Origin: Phytophthora sp. 'mugwort'
Taxonomy: Eukaryota; Oomycota; Peronosporomycetes; Peronosporales; Peronosporaceae
Direction: 5' to 3'
Length of the DNA: 64,000 nucleotides
Assembly (NCBI GenBank): GCA_033558025.1
Contig: JAUCEF010000013.1
Location: 2,163,001-2,227,000 of the forward strand
The translations under genes and the position numbers were made by a program. The notes beneath the pieces were generated by a model that saw only the letters and a list, made by a program, of their open reading frames with translations, was not told the origin of the DNA and did not search any database. This document shows, piece after piece, positions 33,867 to 44,761 of the stretch. The first letter of the stretch is position 1. Every line of letters starts with the position of its first letter.

Positions 33867-35223
33867 ATGGATATCGTCATTACAGACAAGCGGGTGTTCG
33901 AAGAGGCGTCGACTGAGGTCGAGCTGCTCACGGAAAACCCTGGCGTGACTGAAGCCTTGCTACATGCTGTGCGTAACTACCGCAAGTTGGAGCTGGCGCC
34001 CGATATCGACACTTTCCAACGGTGGTATGATCCTCCGTGGCAAAAGATCAAACCTTTTCCAAAGTTTGTGCTCGTTCCACCCAATGAAATCCAACGCTTC
34101 AGGATCGCAGTGTTGCGAACAAGCATTCGCTGTCTTCGCCTAATGATGTTTTGCCATGATGGCAAGCGACAACTCGAGGAAGCAGGCGGACCCGCCGTGC
34201 TCAACCAGGCCGCGCTAGAAAATCCGCTAGACGACTTCGTCAAAAATGACGTCAAGGCCATTTTCTCTGCAGTTTATGGCGGTGACAACGCAGTGCGACG
34301 CATCGTCATCAGCAACGTCCCCACGGTCGTTGAAGCGTTGAAAGAAAGTCACGAGAGTGCCATCGTCCAGCTCGCTGGAGTACGGCGAATCTGCTCGCTG
34401 CTGGCCGATGTTCAGGCTCGTCAGTATTCACCGTCGCAATCTCCAATGCGTTCGACTAACCAATCAACAGAAGACGACAACAGCAAAGCGGTAGATCTTG
34501 TGGAGCTTGAACGCCTGGCGCTTTTTACCGAGTTGGACACGTTCACCGTCTCTACACTTCTCACGGACACGCTGAATCGGTTTGATGTCGATAAGTACTT
34601 GAGCTTGTACGTCCACGTGTGTCGATTTATCTCCTTCGTAGCTATTGAAGGTACGCCAATAATTTGTGTGACGAAGCGAAAGTTTCATCCTTACCTTTCG
34701 TTGGTTATTGTATCGTTTGGAAATCCAAGAGCGGCACGCCAAACTTATTGGGCAAACTGGTGGTATCGAAGGCTCAATCCGCTTGCTGTTTAAAGCTCGA
34801 GAGATGCAACGTGAGAAGAAAGCTGAAGAAAAGGCACAAGCAGATCGACTCGCCAAGCTAGAAAAATCTCCAGAGCCGGCTGCATGGTCAAGTCTTCTAA
34901 AAACCAAGAAAGCGCCACCGCCACCTCCTGTCGATACGTCAGGACACGCTGCATCCCTTGCTTCCTTAGCTGTGGTGGACTTTACGCCCACGGAGATCGG
35001 ACAGCAAGCTCTGTGGGCACTTGACTTGCTCGCAATTCTTGACTTCAACGTCTACATGATGAAGCTGCACAGATTGAAATATTTGTTAGAAGAGATACGT
35101 CTTGATCCTGATGGGAAGGAGCTTGGGGCAGTTCTGATCCTTACTCGAAGGTTGAGACTTATCCGGTGGGATCAAGTTGGAGCGCCGTCGCCTGAGAGAA
35201 CAAAGCGCAAAACGATCTCATAG
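33867..35223 (+). CDS. Unrecognised protein, probable armadillo/HEAT-like helices
   Basis: Two exons, 33867-34650 and 34730-35223, with a 79-bp intron (GTACGC to CCAAG) that joins FVAIE to ERHAKLIGQTGG; 425 aa. The protein is mostly helical: LLTENPGVTEALLHAVRNYR, IAVLRTSIRCLRLMMFCHDG, LQEAGG-like EEAGGPAVLNQAALENP and IGQTGGIEGSIRLLFKAREM recall armadillo-repeat turns (a helix, GG, then I/V-rich helix). A charged coiled segment (QREKKAEEKAQADRLAKLEK) and a Pro run follow, then helices ALWALDLLAILDFNVY and LKYLLEEIRLDPDG. No named family is recognised. The start at 33867 is the first in-frame ATG; the upstream open frame leaves a longer N-terminus possible. It is convergent with importin-9 (96 bp between stops). 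Confidence 0.65.
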
Positions 35224-35319
35224 CAACGTTAACACTTCAAAAACAGCGTGAGATTTGTTTAACATGGTTGTTGCACATCATAGCATGGTAAGACATGTTG
35301 AGTTCACAGATCTTCCAGT

Positions 35320-38300
35320 CTACGACGAAAACGCCGACACAGCAGCAAGCGCTTCCTTATCCGCAGCCGTCAATTCGGGCATGATTGCCTGGAGCAAGTT
35401 AGCATTAGCCGTCACATTCTGCAACGCTTGTGGGATAGCAGACTAGCAAGACACAAAAAATTCGAGTTAGGAAGCTGAAACACAAGCCCAAGCTCAGGGT
35501 GGCCTTCATACCTTCAGGTCCACCTCGTTTAGAGGGTCAAAGTATGCCTCAAATTCTTCCTCGGGTTCTTCGCCATCACGGACCTCAACACCGCCGTCAA
35601 CATCCAAGCGATCCGACAAAAGCGCATAATCCTCTGTTCATAAAAAAAATATGAAACGTTAGCAGGGTGTTCAGTCAACTCACATGTAGCAAACCGATAG
35701 CTGACCAGCAGGGGCGAATACTGAGGACGTGACCCCAGCACCGGTGGCAGCATCGACGTCGCCCTCGCCATCCGACGAGTCGTCATCCGAGGATTCCCAC
35801 TCCTCTTCCTCCTCTGCCAAGTTTGACATCGTCTTAGCAAGAATAACGACGAACTTCGTCAAAAAGTGCACCGTTGTGTACTGCATCTTGCCGCTCGCAG
35901 GGGTGCTTCGAGACTTGGAACGCGTCTGGATCCCCGCGCCATCGGCACTTGTTGAGTCGACAGCGCTTCCGTTGACAGTGATATGATTAATTCGAGGGTC
36001 ATTCCACTCGACAACCTTCAGCAGAGCACTCATGGTCACCTTGATGCAGTAAAGTCCGTAGAAGTCCTGCTGCTTCTCGATCCAAGTTCGGAAAACAAAA
36101 GTCAACATGTTTGGGGCCTGGGTTTGTCCGGCCGGTGCAGCCGGAGGCGGTAATTGTTCCAGCACGTTCAAGATTTCGGGGCCGTGGGAGTGCACAAGGC
36201 GAGCAAACACCATGCACAGAGACTGCACGAGAGACGGCAGCTCAGTAGCCGCCAGTCGAGCGCAGACAGCACTGAGAATTGACTGCACAGTTGCAGTGGG
36301 TAAACCAGGCCCCAGCTTCAGCAAGATCTGCGTAATCAATCCACCGACGCAGGTAGCGCTCGCATCGGAGACGCCAGGGGATAACAGCTTCGCGGAGATA
36401 GAAAGCGTGGTGTCGATACCATTGCCTGTGGCAGTAGTGTATGCCGCAAGAGAGTCGACAGCAAACATCACAAGCCACTTGAGGCATTCAGAGCCAGCAT
36501 TAAGCACCTTCTCATCTTCAACAGTGCCAAGCACAGTCACAAGAGGCTCAAATGTCTGGTGAACAACCTGAGCTCCCAGTTGCTGGGTAGCGGGGTCGGC
36601 ACCACCGCTCGACAAGGTACCGCTGGAAGCGAAAGAGTGTCGGAGCAGTGTCTTCAGGATAGTTAGCGCACTACCAGCAGTGTAAATGCCATTGCCAGCA
36701 CCTTCCAGATCTGACACACTCTGGGAGAGCATGGAGCGGATGACAGGCAGGACCTGTTCGTGAACCTTCGCCGTAATAGCTGCATTATCCAGTTGAAGAA
36801 GCGCTCCAAAAGCACCGTCAATCAGTTCGCTGATCAGCGGGTCGTTCAAATTCTGGCCCCAATGGTGCAAGAAGCAGGCGACGACACGTTGCGCTGACTC
36901 CAGAGCGATGCCTTCCGATTCCTGGAGTACCACAACCAACGTCTCAAGCGCAATGTGGAGCGTCTCGTGCGTAGACTGCTCCGCCAGACTCGTCAGCCGA
37001 TCGATGATAGCAACGCCCGCCTCCTGAAGTCGAGCTTTGCCTGTATCGTTGCGGATAATCGCTCCAATGGCACGACAAGCGTACATCCGTACAGGCAGGA
37101 CCTGACTCTGCTCGAGTCCCGAGATGGCCACCTGAAGAAAAGCATCCAGCATCTCTTGGTTCATACCCTTCGCAAGACGGCTCGCACACCACAGCGCTCT
37201 TGCACGCAGATAGATCTCCTGGCTGCCGGCGTTCATCACCTTAAACAAGGTTTGCAAGAAAGCCGAAAGATCCAGCAACTGAGAAATGTCGGCAGCGTTC
37301 TTGCTGATGGCATCAAGCGTCGACGCAGCTAAAGACCCCACAACCAACAACGCCGCTTCCTGGAGACGCCAGTTGTTCGAGTTTTCCGCCTTGAGGCGAC
37401 GCTGGGCCGCGTCAAGAGCAGCCACCACGGCCTTGCGTCCTAAAACCGCCTCCAGCTCCGTCAGCAGGTCCGTCGCAGCGTTACGCACGTTGAACGCAAG
37501 GCTCTCGTCGTCCTCGTCCGCAACGTATTTATTCGGGTCTTCCTGCCACGACTCGATCTGGCTCACTGTGATCTGCATGTATCCGATCATCACGAAAACA
37601 AAGTCAGCGAGTCCGCCAACAATCAGCTGACGCGTCTTCTTAGTCGGGGCCTGGATGGCACCGCGCACGAACTCAAAGGCAGCGACGATCATCGCGCTTC
37701 TGCCAATCAGCGCCCCCTCTCCGTCACTATCGTAGCCTTCCTCCTCCTCCGACGAGCTCAGCACCACCTCACGCTCGTAAGCTTCAGCGTCGTTCAGCAT
37801 GAGTCCATACACCTGAGGCATGATCTGAGGCATTAAGTCGGTCATCTCCTTGGGCCACTCGCGCACGAAGCTGGCGAGCGTCGTCAAAATCTGGATCTTG
37901 ATAGAGTAATCCTTGACGTTCTGCACGGGCATGGCCAGCTGCTCCAGGAACAGCGCGATCCACTGGGCCGTGTTCTCGTGCAGCAGTTGAACGGCCGTGG
38001 CGTTGCCCACCTGGGCTTCCATACCCACCATGAGCAAGCTGCTCTGCACGATCCGAGCGATCCTCGACCTGGTGCCGGCCGGGAACTCGCTGGTGAGCAC
38101 AAACACACGACGCAGGTGCGGGAAGACGGAGGCCACGAGCTCGCAGCAGTTGTCGCTAGAGAAGTGTCCTCCCGCAAGCGACAGGAAACGCACGGCAAAG
38201 TCGATCCGCAGCTTGTCCTGGCCCGAGATCATGGCCATGATCGCCGGTAGGATCTCGGTCCACTGGTCGGGCCAGTCGCGCTCGAAGATGGCCGTGAGAA

Positions 38301-38646
38301 TGAGGCACAACGCCGTCTGCAGCTTACTGCCCGCGAAGAGCTCTAGCCGCTGTTGCAGCGCTAGCACGAGCGCCTGCTTGACCTGCGTCTTCTCTTGCTC
38401 GGGGATCACGTAAGGTGTGGTCTGCTCCTGCCCCTCGCTGGCCACCCAGTAGGACGTCACGAGCTTCTTGAGCAGCAACGCGGACAGCTGGCGCTGCGCC
38501 TCGGACGCCTCCGCTGAGAAGAGAAACTCGCCAAGCTGAAGCGCGAAGCCAGGGGTGCGTAGCAGCTCCGTCAGCCGAGCCTCGCTCTGCGCGCGCACGT
38601 CCGTGGCGGCCGACAGGTTGCCCTCCAGTAGCTGCACCAGCTCCAT
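35320..38646 (-). CDS. IPO9: Importin-9 (karyopherin beta family)
   Basis: A large exon 38646-35695, then 35631-35512 and 35442-35320; 1064 aa, close to human IPO9 (1041). Similarity runs end to end: LSALLLKKLVTSYWVAS and DWPDQWTEILPAIMAMI in the importin-beta N-terminal repeats, the family block MQITVSQIESWQEDPNKYVA with the acidic DEDDES, IQTRSKSR, a Glu-rich loop and the last block (EAYFDPLNEVDLK joined to SAIPQALQNVTANANLLQAI). IPO9 imports ribosomal proteins, actin and core histones. The first intron, at 35694-35632, starts GTTTGC, which is unusual; an alternative donor at the nearby GTCAGC would shorten the protein slightly. The start at 38646 fits the family; an in-frame ATG lies 24 codons upstream. 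Confidence 0.9.
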
Positions 38647-38847
38647 TAATCTTATTTCAGTGTCTTCCCCGCGCTTTTGATTGTAGAGTGATGGTCGTGA
38701 TTTGCCGCGAGGCAGAGTAGCCATAAAGACATAGTCTATCCATGATGAGACATACCGTAGCCAAGTCAATGGAAGATACGAAAAAAAGCAACTTGTCGTG
38801 GAGGTACAATGTTTGTTACCGGTATTTATTTCTTAGATAGGAGTCGT

Positions 38848-41469
38848 TTAAATTGGCAAACATTTCGTCTCCCAGATGCGGTTGCCCACGTACTGTAACC
38901 GGTAGGAAGTATAGCGCAGTGAGATGCCCTGAAAGAGGAAGGCCAAGTGGCAGTCCTTCTCCAGCATCTCCGCAAAGCTCTTGCGATCCAAGACGTACAC
39001 GACGCTGCGCTTCGTTGCTATGAGGGACGTCTTGCGCTTTTCACCCGTGAGGAAGCACATTTCACCGACAACTGAGCCCGCCGACACCTCTTCGGTGGTA
39101 CCAGCTTCTTCCTCGACCACAGCAGTGAGCGCTCCGTCCACTAGCAGCAATGCTCGGTCCGGGGTGTCGCCTTGCCTCCACACCACTTCGTCCTTGTCGA
39201 TCTCCTGAATGTGGAAATAGTCCAATAGACGCTGCTGTACCGAAAGTGGCTGGTCCGGCATGAACCGCCGTAGATTGCGCAAGTGTGTGAACTCGTCTTC
39301 GTCGGCAACACATGTGCTCGCGGGGGAACCATCCTTTCCAGATCCATTTTTGCCCAGGATATCGTTCTCACACCATTCCAGGGCGCTGTCCAGATCTGGA
39401 GCAATGTGGAGCATACGATTATCTCCAAACAGCTCAATCAAATGATCCGTGAACTTCTCGTAAGCGGGTGGTACGGCAGCGAACACAATCTTGCAGTTGT
39501 GTGTGTCACACGCGTACTTGATCTTGGTGAGTCGGTCCGCTGCTGAAGAGTCCAAGCCTACGACCAACGTGAAGTCGAGTACAAGCCAGCGGATATCGGG
39601 TCGCGGTCGGATGTCATCACTAAGCACGCTTTGAAGTGGAGATTCCACCCCACTATTTGAGGAATCAGGGCCGTCCTCAAACAATTCGCGGACGTAGTCG
39701 CTGAGTTGATTGATATTGCCGAAGAAAAGATGGCCCTTCAGCTGCACAACGTGAATGTTACGGCACTCGCGGTCCAGCACATCCAGTTCATCCGTCGTGC
39801 GCCAAGTGTGACTACGGAGCGTGGCTGCACTCATACTGCCACGGATCGGGGCGTTGGTCGGTGTGCGCGCACTCTGCATAACGAAGGTCATGCAGGCGAG
39901 TAAAGCACCAACTGCCAGGCCCTGGTTCATCCCCCAGAATGTCATGGTTCCGGCGATAGCCCAAACCGTGCCAAGCTCCAGAGCATCCAGTTGGTCGTAC
40001 GTATCGATGAGTGCTTCTCGGAGCAGGTCCCAGCCAAGATGCATCATAACGCATCCTGCCATGCAGCGCGGGATATACGAGACTGCGTTGGGCCCAACGA
40101 AGAAGAAAAACAGCATAATGAGTCCGATCACAAAGCCACTTCGACGTCCAGCACCGCCACATTTGTAGTACAGTGCGGATGTAGAATAACAGAGATAGTT
40201 TTGCACAGTGCCGCATACTCCACTGAGCGTGTTGGAAATACCGTGTGCCACAAGTTCGTCGTTAATATCCACTTCCTTGTCTGTGGTGAGACTCAGCGAC
40301 GGAATATTAATCGGAACGTGCATGAGCGAGAAGAACGTGAGGCCAATAATCGTCCCGAACTGCTTCGGAATGACATGCCACGCAATGAGTGAGAATTCAT
40401 ACTGCTCCCATAGCGAGTAAAACGCTACATCTGGGGCACGGCTGAAGAACCAGCCGTCCTCACGCGCCGTGTCTGTCGAAATGCCAAGAAGAAGCAGAAC
40501 TACGTAGAAAAGTGGTGGGATGGACACGAAGAAGAGCGGAGGAAACAACGGCGACTTGATGTGACGTGCCAGCACCCACAGCGTGATTGCAAGCAGCGCA
40601 GAGCTAACCCAGAGCCACACAATCTCTTCATCGAACAGGCCCTTCACACCATCCCATGACCAGTCGAATCCACGTCCTGTAGCATTTTCAATGCCGCTCT
40701 GCAGCACGAAGGCACCAATGCCGCCAACCGCACCAACGATAATATGCTTCGGAAACAGGTACACGATATTGCCCAGTTTCCAGTGTCCTAGGATGAAGAA
40801 AAGCGCACCACAGACCACCGAAGAGAAGGCGTAGCTGACTAGAATTGTCGGCAGCACACTCGGGTTCTTGGGTCCCAGTTCCTGAATAATAGCGACCGAG
40901 ATGGTGTGCATGAACGGCACGTTCTCGACCATCATTTGGCAAATGGCTCCGTCAAAGTTGCTAAGCCACACGAACGTGAACTGGCAGATCGTCGATGACA
41001 GGAGGAACATTTGAATGCCCAGCGCATGTGGCACAGGGATGTCCTGCCACTCTACCGGAAAGAAGGACAGTCCGAATGGGACACAGATCATCAAGTTGAC
41101 CAGCACAGCAATGACGATGCAGGGCGCCGCATGCAGCGCCTCGGTGACGCCATGTTCCCAGCTGTTCAGTGGGTCACTGGCGTCGCGGTGCGAGCCCCAC
41201 GACTCCACGGACATCCGCGTGGCACCGTAGGGCGAGTAACAGCGAGGAGATGCGACGCTAGGCACGGTGATCGGTAGCGTCTCGTTGGCCGGGGACTGCG
41301 CGGATGGCTGCGTGGTGAAGTGCAGCGAGGTGCCGCCAGCGTCACGCCGCAACGGCGGGGGCTCGAACACCATGTGGGACGGTGCGTGAGACGTGGGCGT
41401 GCTGCGCCGCGGCGAGCGCACACGCGGGGACAGCAGCAGCTGGCGCTCGTCGTCGTTCAGCGGCTCCAT
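38848..41469 (-). CDS. SulP-family transporter with STAS and cyclic-nucleotide-binding-like domains
   Basis: An intronless 873-aa protein from the ATG at 41469. A Ser/Pro/Arg-rich N-terminus of about 110 residues precedes 10-12 membrane segments (CIVIAVLVNLMICVPFGLSF to LAVGALLACMTFVMQ), with SulP marks such as LSGVCGTVQNYLCYSTSALY. A STAS domain follows (IHVVQLKGHLFFGNINQLSD; WLVLDFTLVVGLDSSAADRL), then a Crp-like cyclic-nucleotide fold (FHIQEIDKDEVVWRQGDTPD; GSVVGEMCFLTGEKRKTSLI). This order is that of the fungal vacuolar protein YGR125W/Vsb1 and related protist proteins, so a vacuolar membrane and basic amino acids are possible; the substrate here is unknown. The cNMP pocket has the Glu and an Arg but may bind no nucleotide. 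Tandem with importin-9, 201 bp upstream of it. Confidence 0.88.
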   Translation of the reverse strand: MEPLNDDERQLLLSPRVRSPRRSTPTSHAPSHMVFEPPPLRRDAGGTSLHFTTQPSAQSPANETLPITVPSVASPRCYSPYGATRMSVESWGSHRDASDPLNSWEHGVTEALHAAPCIVIAVLVNLMICVPFGLSFFPVEWQDIPVPHALGIQMFLLSSTICQFTFVWLSNFDGAICQMMVENVPFMHTISVAIIQELGPKNPSVLPTILVSYAFSSVVCGALFFILGHWKLGNIVYLFPKHIIVGAVGGIGAFVLQSGIENATGRGFDWSWDGVKGLFDEEIVWLWVSSALLAITLWVLARHIKSPLFPPLFFVSIPPLFYVVLLLLGISTDTAREDGWFFSRAPDVAFYSLWEQYEFSLIAWHVIPKQFGTIIGLTFFSLMHVPINIPSLSLTTDKEVDINDELVAHGISNTLSGVCGTVQNYLCYSTSALYYKCGGAGRRSGFVIGLIMLFFFFVGPNAVSYIPRCMAGCVMMHLGWDLLREALIDTYDQLDALELGTVWAIAGTMTFWGMNQGLAVGALLACMTFVMQSARTPTNAPIRGSMSAATLRSHTWRTTDELDVLDRECRNIHVVQLKGHLFFGNINQLSDYVRELFEDGPDSSNSGVESPLQSVLSDDIRPRPDIRWLVLDFTLVVGLDSSAADRLTKIKYACDTHNCKIVFAAVPPAYEKFTDHLIELFGDNRMLHIAPDLDSALEWCENDILGKNGSGKDGSPASTCVADEDEFTHLRNLRRFMPDQPLSVQQRLLDYFHIQEIDKDEVVWRQGDTPDRALLLVDGALTAVVEEEAGTTEEVSAGSVVGEMCFLTGEKRKTSLIATKRSVVYVLDRKSFAEMLEKDCHLAFLFQGISLRYTSYRLQYVGNRIWETKCLPI

Positions 41470-41863
41470 CGTGTGATGAGACACGTCGCTTGAGGTCTTT
41501 CGGTCTGCGGAGCGAATTCGTGAGTGTCCGGTACGTCCGCTGCCCACCACCACTGGGAAACCATGGTGACGTACATGGGACGCATTTTCAGCGAATAAGA
41601 TTCCATTATTAGCCCATTTCGGCCAATCCTATGCTCGAACTAAAAAAGCGAAAAAGAGTGACAAACTTGCATTTGACGCACAACTCTTCTATCGCTGCAA
41701 CGCCCTTTGCCTCCGATCTGTAAAATGCATACGGGCAGCCACTCACTAAACTATGAACAGACCGACCCTCGTCGTGGTTCAAACTGTCGGCGTCTTCTTT
41801 AATGTGTTGGGGCAGTTTGTTTAACCACCTGGTGCGGCAAACAGCATCCCTACGCAGAGCCTC

Positions 41864-44761
41864 TTAGACCTTGCCAGTACCTGAGGCGTTCTGGATGACA
41901 GCGCGAATCGCCTTCATTTCAGCCTCAAGGCGCACGAGGCGGTCCATAGCCTGCTCCAGCGTCATGCTGCGCTCCACAAATGAGCCACCGACCGGACGGC
42001 CAGCGACAAATGAGCCGCGCATGAACGAGTCGTTGTTCAACAGGGTGGAGCCCATACGGATGCGGTTCTGGCGCTGAGCCTCCTGCTTCACGTACTTCTT
42101 GCTGCTGACCTTGCGTTCAAACACGTTCATGTGGTCGACGTGTTCCAGTAGGAAGATCAGAAGCACCTTCCCGAGATCCTGGATGAAGAACCAGCAGAGG
42201 CAATAGATCCACACAAATACTGCCAACTTGAGTGAGATGGCCTCCATCTCCGTGAACGGCCAAAAGATAGCCAGGAGCGTGGACACAACCGTGGCAAAGC
42301 ACGCAGCAACAGCCAGGAGGCGGCCAGGGGCACGCGTGAAGAACAGACCGTCAGTACGGGCCGTGAACACCGTCATGAAGTCGGACAGCGAAATCTTCAG
42401 ATACATCATCATCATCACCTGGTCATATGGAAGATCACCCAATCCGAAGTACGTGAGCATGCCATTCTTGTTCCATGAGTCGAGGCCCCAAAAGAGCAGC
42501 AGCAGCGAGCTCGTGACAGCAATCAGACCAAGTGTCGTAGCCACCCAATAGATACGGGGCAGGTTCCAGGTCTCCGGGCGCTTTGAAGGCACCACGTTGT
42601 CGTAAGCAATCGAGATAATTGTACCATCATTCAGGATCGTGATCAGTACGAGGGCAATGACCGGTAGTTTAAAGTACGGGTCCACAGCTTCGCTGCTCTC
42701 GTTGTTGTTAAACGGGCAATCGCCAACATGCGGAATGAAGTGTTGGAAGCGGCAGCTGTCCGGGTGGAACAGAAGCACCGAGATGAAGAAGAACACGAGA
42801 AGTTGAATAGTGCAGGCAATGCGGTACGTCACGTAGTTGCGCATACGCTGGAAGATCTTGCGCGACAAAGTGATAGCGTTAATGATGACCGACAAACCAG
42901 GCTGCGTGAGCACAATGTCAGCAGCAGCACGGGCAGCATCAGTCGAGCCCTCAACAGCAATACCGACATCGGCCTTCTTGAGAGCTGGAGCATCGTTCAC
43001 ACCGTCACCAGTCATACCACAGACCCAGCCGCGCTGACGCAACACCTCAACGATCAGGAACTTGTGCTCTGGGAACACTTGAGCAAACCCATCAGCACTC
43101 TCAACAATGGCACCGTAGTCTGAGCCAAGAGTCAATGAAAGACCGTCCTGCACGTTGGAAGTTGGCAACACATCCGTGCCCAGAATGGTCGTGCCCATTC
43201 CGAGCATGCGGCACGTCTCCACGGCAATCGCAGCCTGGTCACCAGTGATCATCTTCACGCCAATGCCGTTCTCGTGAGCCTGCTCAATCGTGCGCTTCGT
43301 GTCATGACGCGGGGGGTCTAGGAATGTCATAATACCCAGGAATACCCAGCCACCGTCAGCCTCGTCATCCGAAGTGCGAGCAACAGCAAGCGAGCGGATG
43401 CCGCGCTTAGCCAGATCAAGCACCTTGACTTCAACCTCCTCCTGAATCTCCGTCACATTGTGAGCAAGCGCCAGAATAATCTGCGGGGCACCTTTGGTCA
43501 CCTTAAAGACATTGCCGTCCTGTCCGCGAATCGTGGACTCTGTACGTTTCACCGAAGGGTCGAAAGGCATGTGGTCCATCATCGTGTACTGGTCAAGCGG
43601 ACGCAGGTCAATCGCGTTTAGCACAAGTGTGTCCAGCGCATCCTTGGGCGGTTCCTTCCACTTAGCAGCAAGTGCAGCGGTGATAAGAACCTCCTCACGG
43701 GTCGCAGTTGGGTGGAAGATCGGCATGTCATCCTGCAGCTCCATCTTGTTGCGAGTGAGTGTACCGGTCTTGTCCGAGCACAACATGTTCATACCAGAAA
43801 GGGTCTCAATAGACTGCAACTGGGTAACAATGACCTTCTCCTCTGCGAGCTTGCGGGACCCAAGCGCCATAGTCGACGTGCACACCACCTGCATGGCAAT
43901 GGGAATCGAGGCCACGAGCAGCACAACACAGAAGGCAATGGCTTCCAGAAAGTCTTCACCGTTGTAAATCAGGTAACCGAGGCAAAAGCCCACGAGCACG
44001 AATGAGATGGCCATGAGGAACATGGTGATGCGGATCAGGATCTTTTGGAAGTGACTCGCTTCGTCCACGGACGAAATCAAGCTAGCGGTCTTGCCGAAGA
44101 AGGTCTGGCCGCCCGTAGCGGACACCACCGCCTCGACCTCTCCGCGGACAACAGTGGATCCCATTTTAGCGTTGTCGCCAGTGGCCATGGTCACGGGGAA
44201 GGACTCGCCAGTCAGCGCAGCCTGGTCGATCTGCACAGGGTTGCCCTCGCACAGGTCACAGTCTGCGGGCACAGCGGCGCCGGCCGACAGGGTGATGCGG
44301 TCGCCCGGCACGAGCAGCGCGGCGTTTATAGTCTGGTGAACACCATCGCGGATGACCTGGGCTTCGGGCTTGAGACTGGCCTTAAGCGCAGCGACAGCGT
44401 TGCCGGCCTTGAGCTCCTCGTACCAGCCCACGACACCGTTAAGTAGCTGGAGGAAGAGTAGCACGAAGAAATCGGGCAGGTCCTTGGTGATGGCCTCCAC
44501 AAGGATGGCGAGCCAGATCATGATAGGCATGGGACCCCAGAACTGCTCGGCGAGCTTGACCCACGGGCTCTTCTCCTTACTCACGAGCTCGTTGGGGCCG
44601 AAGATCTTAAGACGGCGCAAGGCCTCCACGGTGCTGAGACCAGCCTCGCCTGTATCCAGCAGCGAGCGCTTGTCCACGCCCATATAGAAGCGGTCGTCAT
44701 TGCTCACGCCACTGTACGAGTGTTCGTCGCCGTTGGCGAGCAGCGGACTGTGCTCCGACAT
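41864..44761 (-). CDS. Plasma-membrane H+-ATPase (P3A-type ATPase)
   Basis: An intronless 965-aa proton pump. Diagnostic sites: TGESFPV (actuator, 184-187), CSDKTGTLT with phosphorylated Asp330, KGAPQII (nucleotide site), MITGDQ, and TGDGVNDAPALKKADVG (585-590). ILNDGT in M6 holds Asp712, the counterpart of the proton-binding Asp684 of plant AHA2, which separates it from Ca2+ and Na+ pumps. The M5-M6 loop is long (about 663-700) and has three Cys or acidic clusters (DSCRFQHF, DCPFNNNESSEAVDP). The C-terminus is basic then helical (SMTLEQAMDRLVRLEAEMKA) and ends in GTGKV, so the plant 14-3-3 motif YTV is absent. It should set the membrane potential that drives nutrient uptake. Start at 44761 is the first ATG in frame. 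Confidence 0.95.
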   Translation of the reverse strand: MSEHSPLLANGDEHSYSGVSNDDRFYMGVDKRSLLDTGEAGLSTVEALRRLKIFGPNELVSKEKSPWVKLAEQFWGPMPIMIWLAILVEAITKDLPDFFVLLFLQLLNGVVGWYEELKAGNAVAALKASLKPEAQVIRDGVHQTINAALLVPGDRITLSAGAAVPADCDLCEGNPVQIDQAALTGESFPVTMATGDNAKMGSTVVRGEVEAVVSATGGQTFFGKTASLISSVDEASHFQKILIRITMFLMAISFVLVGFCLGYLIYNGEDFLEAIAFCVVLLVASIPIAMQVVCTSTMALGSRKLAEEKVIVTQLQSIETLSGMNMLCSDKTGTLTRNKMELQDDMPIFHPTATREEVLITAALAAKWKEPPKDALDTLVLNAIDLRPLDQYTMMDHMPFDPSVKRTESTIRGQDGNVFKVTKGAPQIILALAHNVTEIQEEVEVKVLDLAKRGIRSLAVARTSDDEADGGWVFLGIMTFLDPPRHDTKRTIEQAHENGIGVKMITGDQAAIAVETCRMLGMGTTILGTDVLPTSNVQDGLSLTLGSDYGAIVESADGFAQVFPEHKFLIVEVLRQRGWVCGMTGDGVNDAPALKKADVGIAVEGSTDAARAAADIVLTQPGLSVIINAITLSRKIFQRMRNYVTYRIACTIQLLVFFFISVLLFHPDSCRFQHFIPHVGDCPFNNNESSEAVDPYFKLPVIALVLITILNDGTIISIAYDNVVPSKRPETWNLPRIYWVATTLGLIAVTSSLLLLFWGLDSWNKNGMLTYFGLGDLPYDQVMMMMYLKISLSDFMTVFTARTDGLFFTRAPGRLLAVAACFATVVSTLLAIFWPFTEMEAISLKLAVFVWIYCLCWFFIQDLGKVLLIFLLEHVDHMNVFERKVSSKKYVKQEAQRQNRIRMGSTLLNNDSFMRGSFVAGRPVGGSFVERSMTLEQAMDRLVRLEAEMKAIRAVIQNASGTGKV

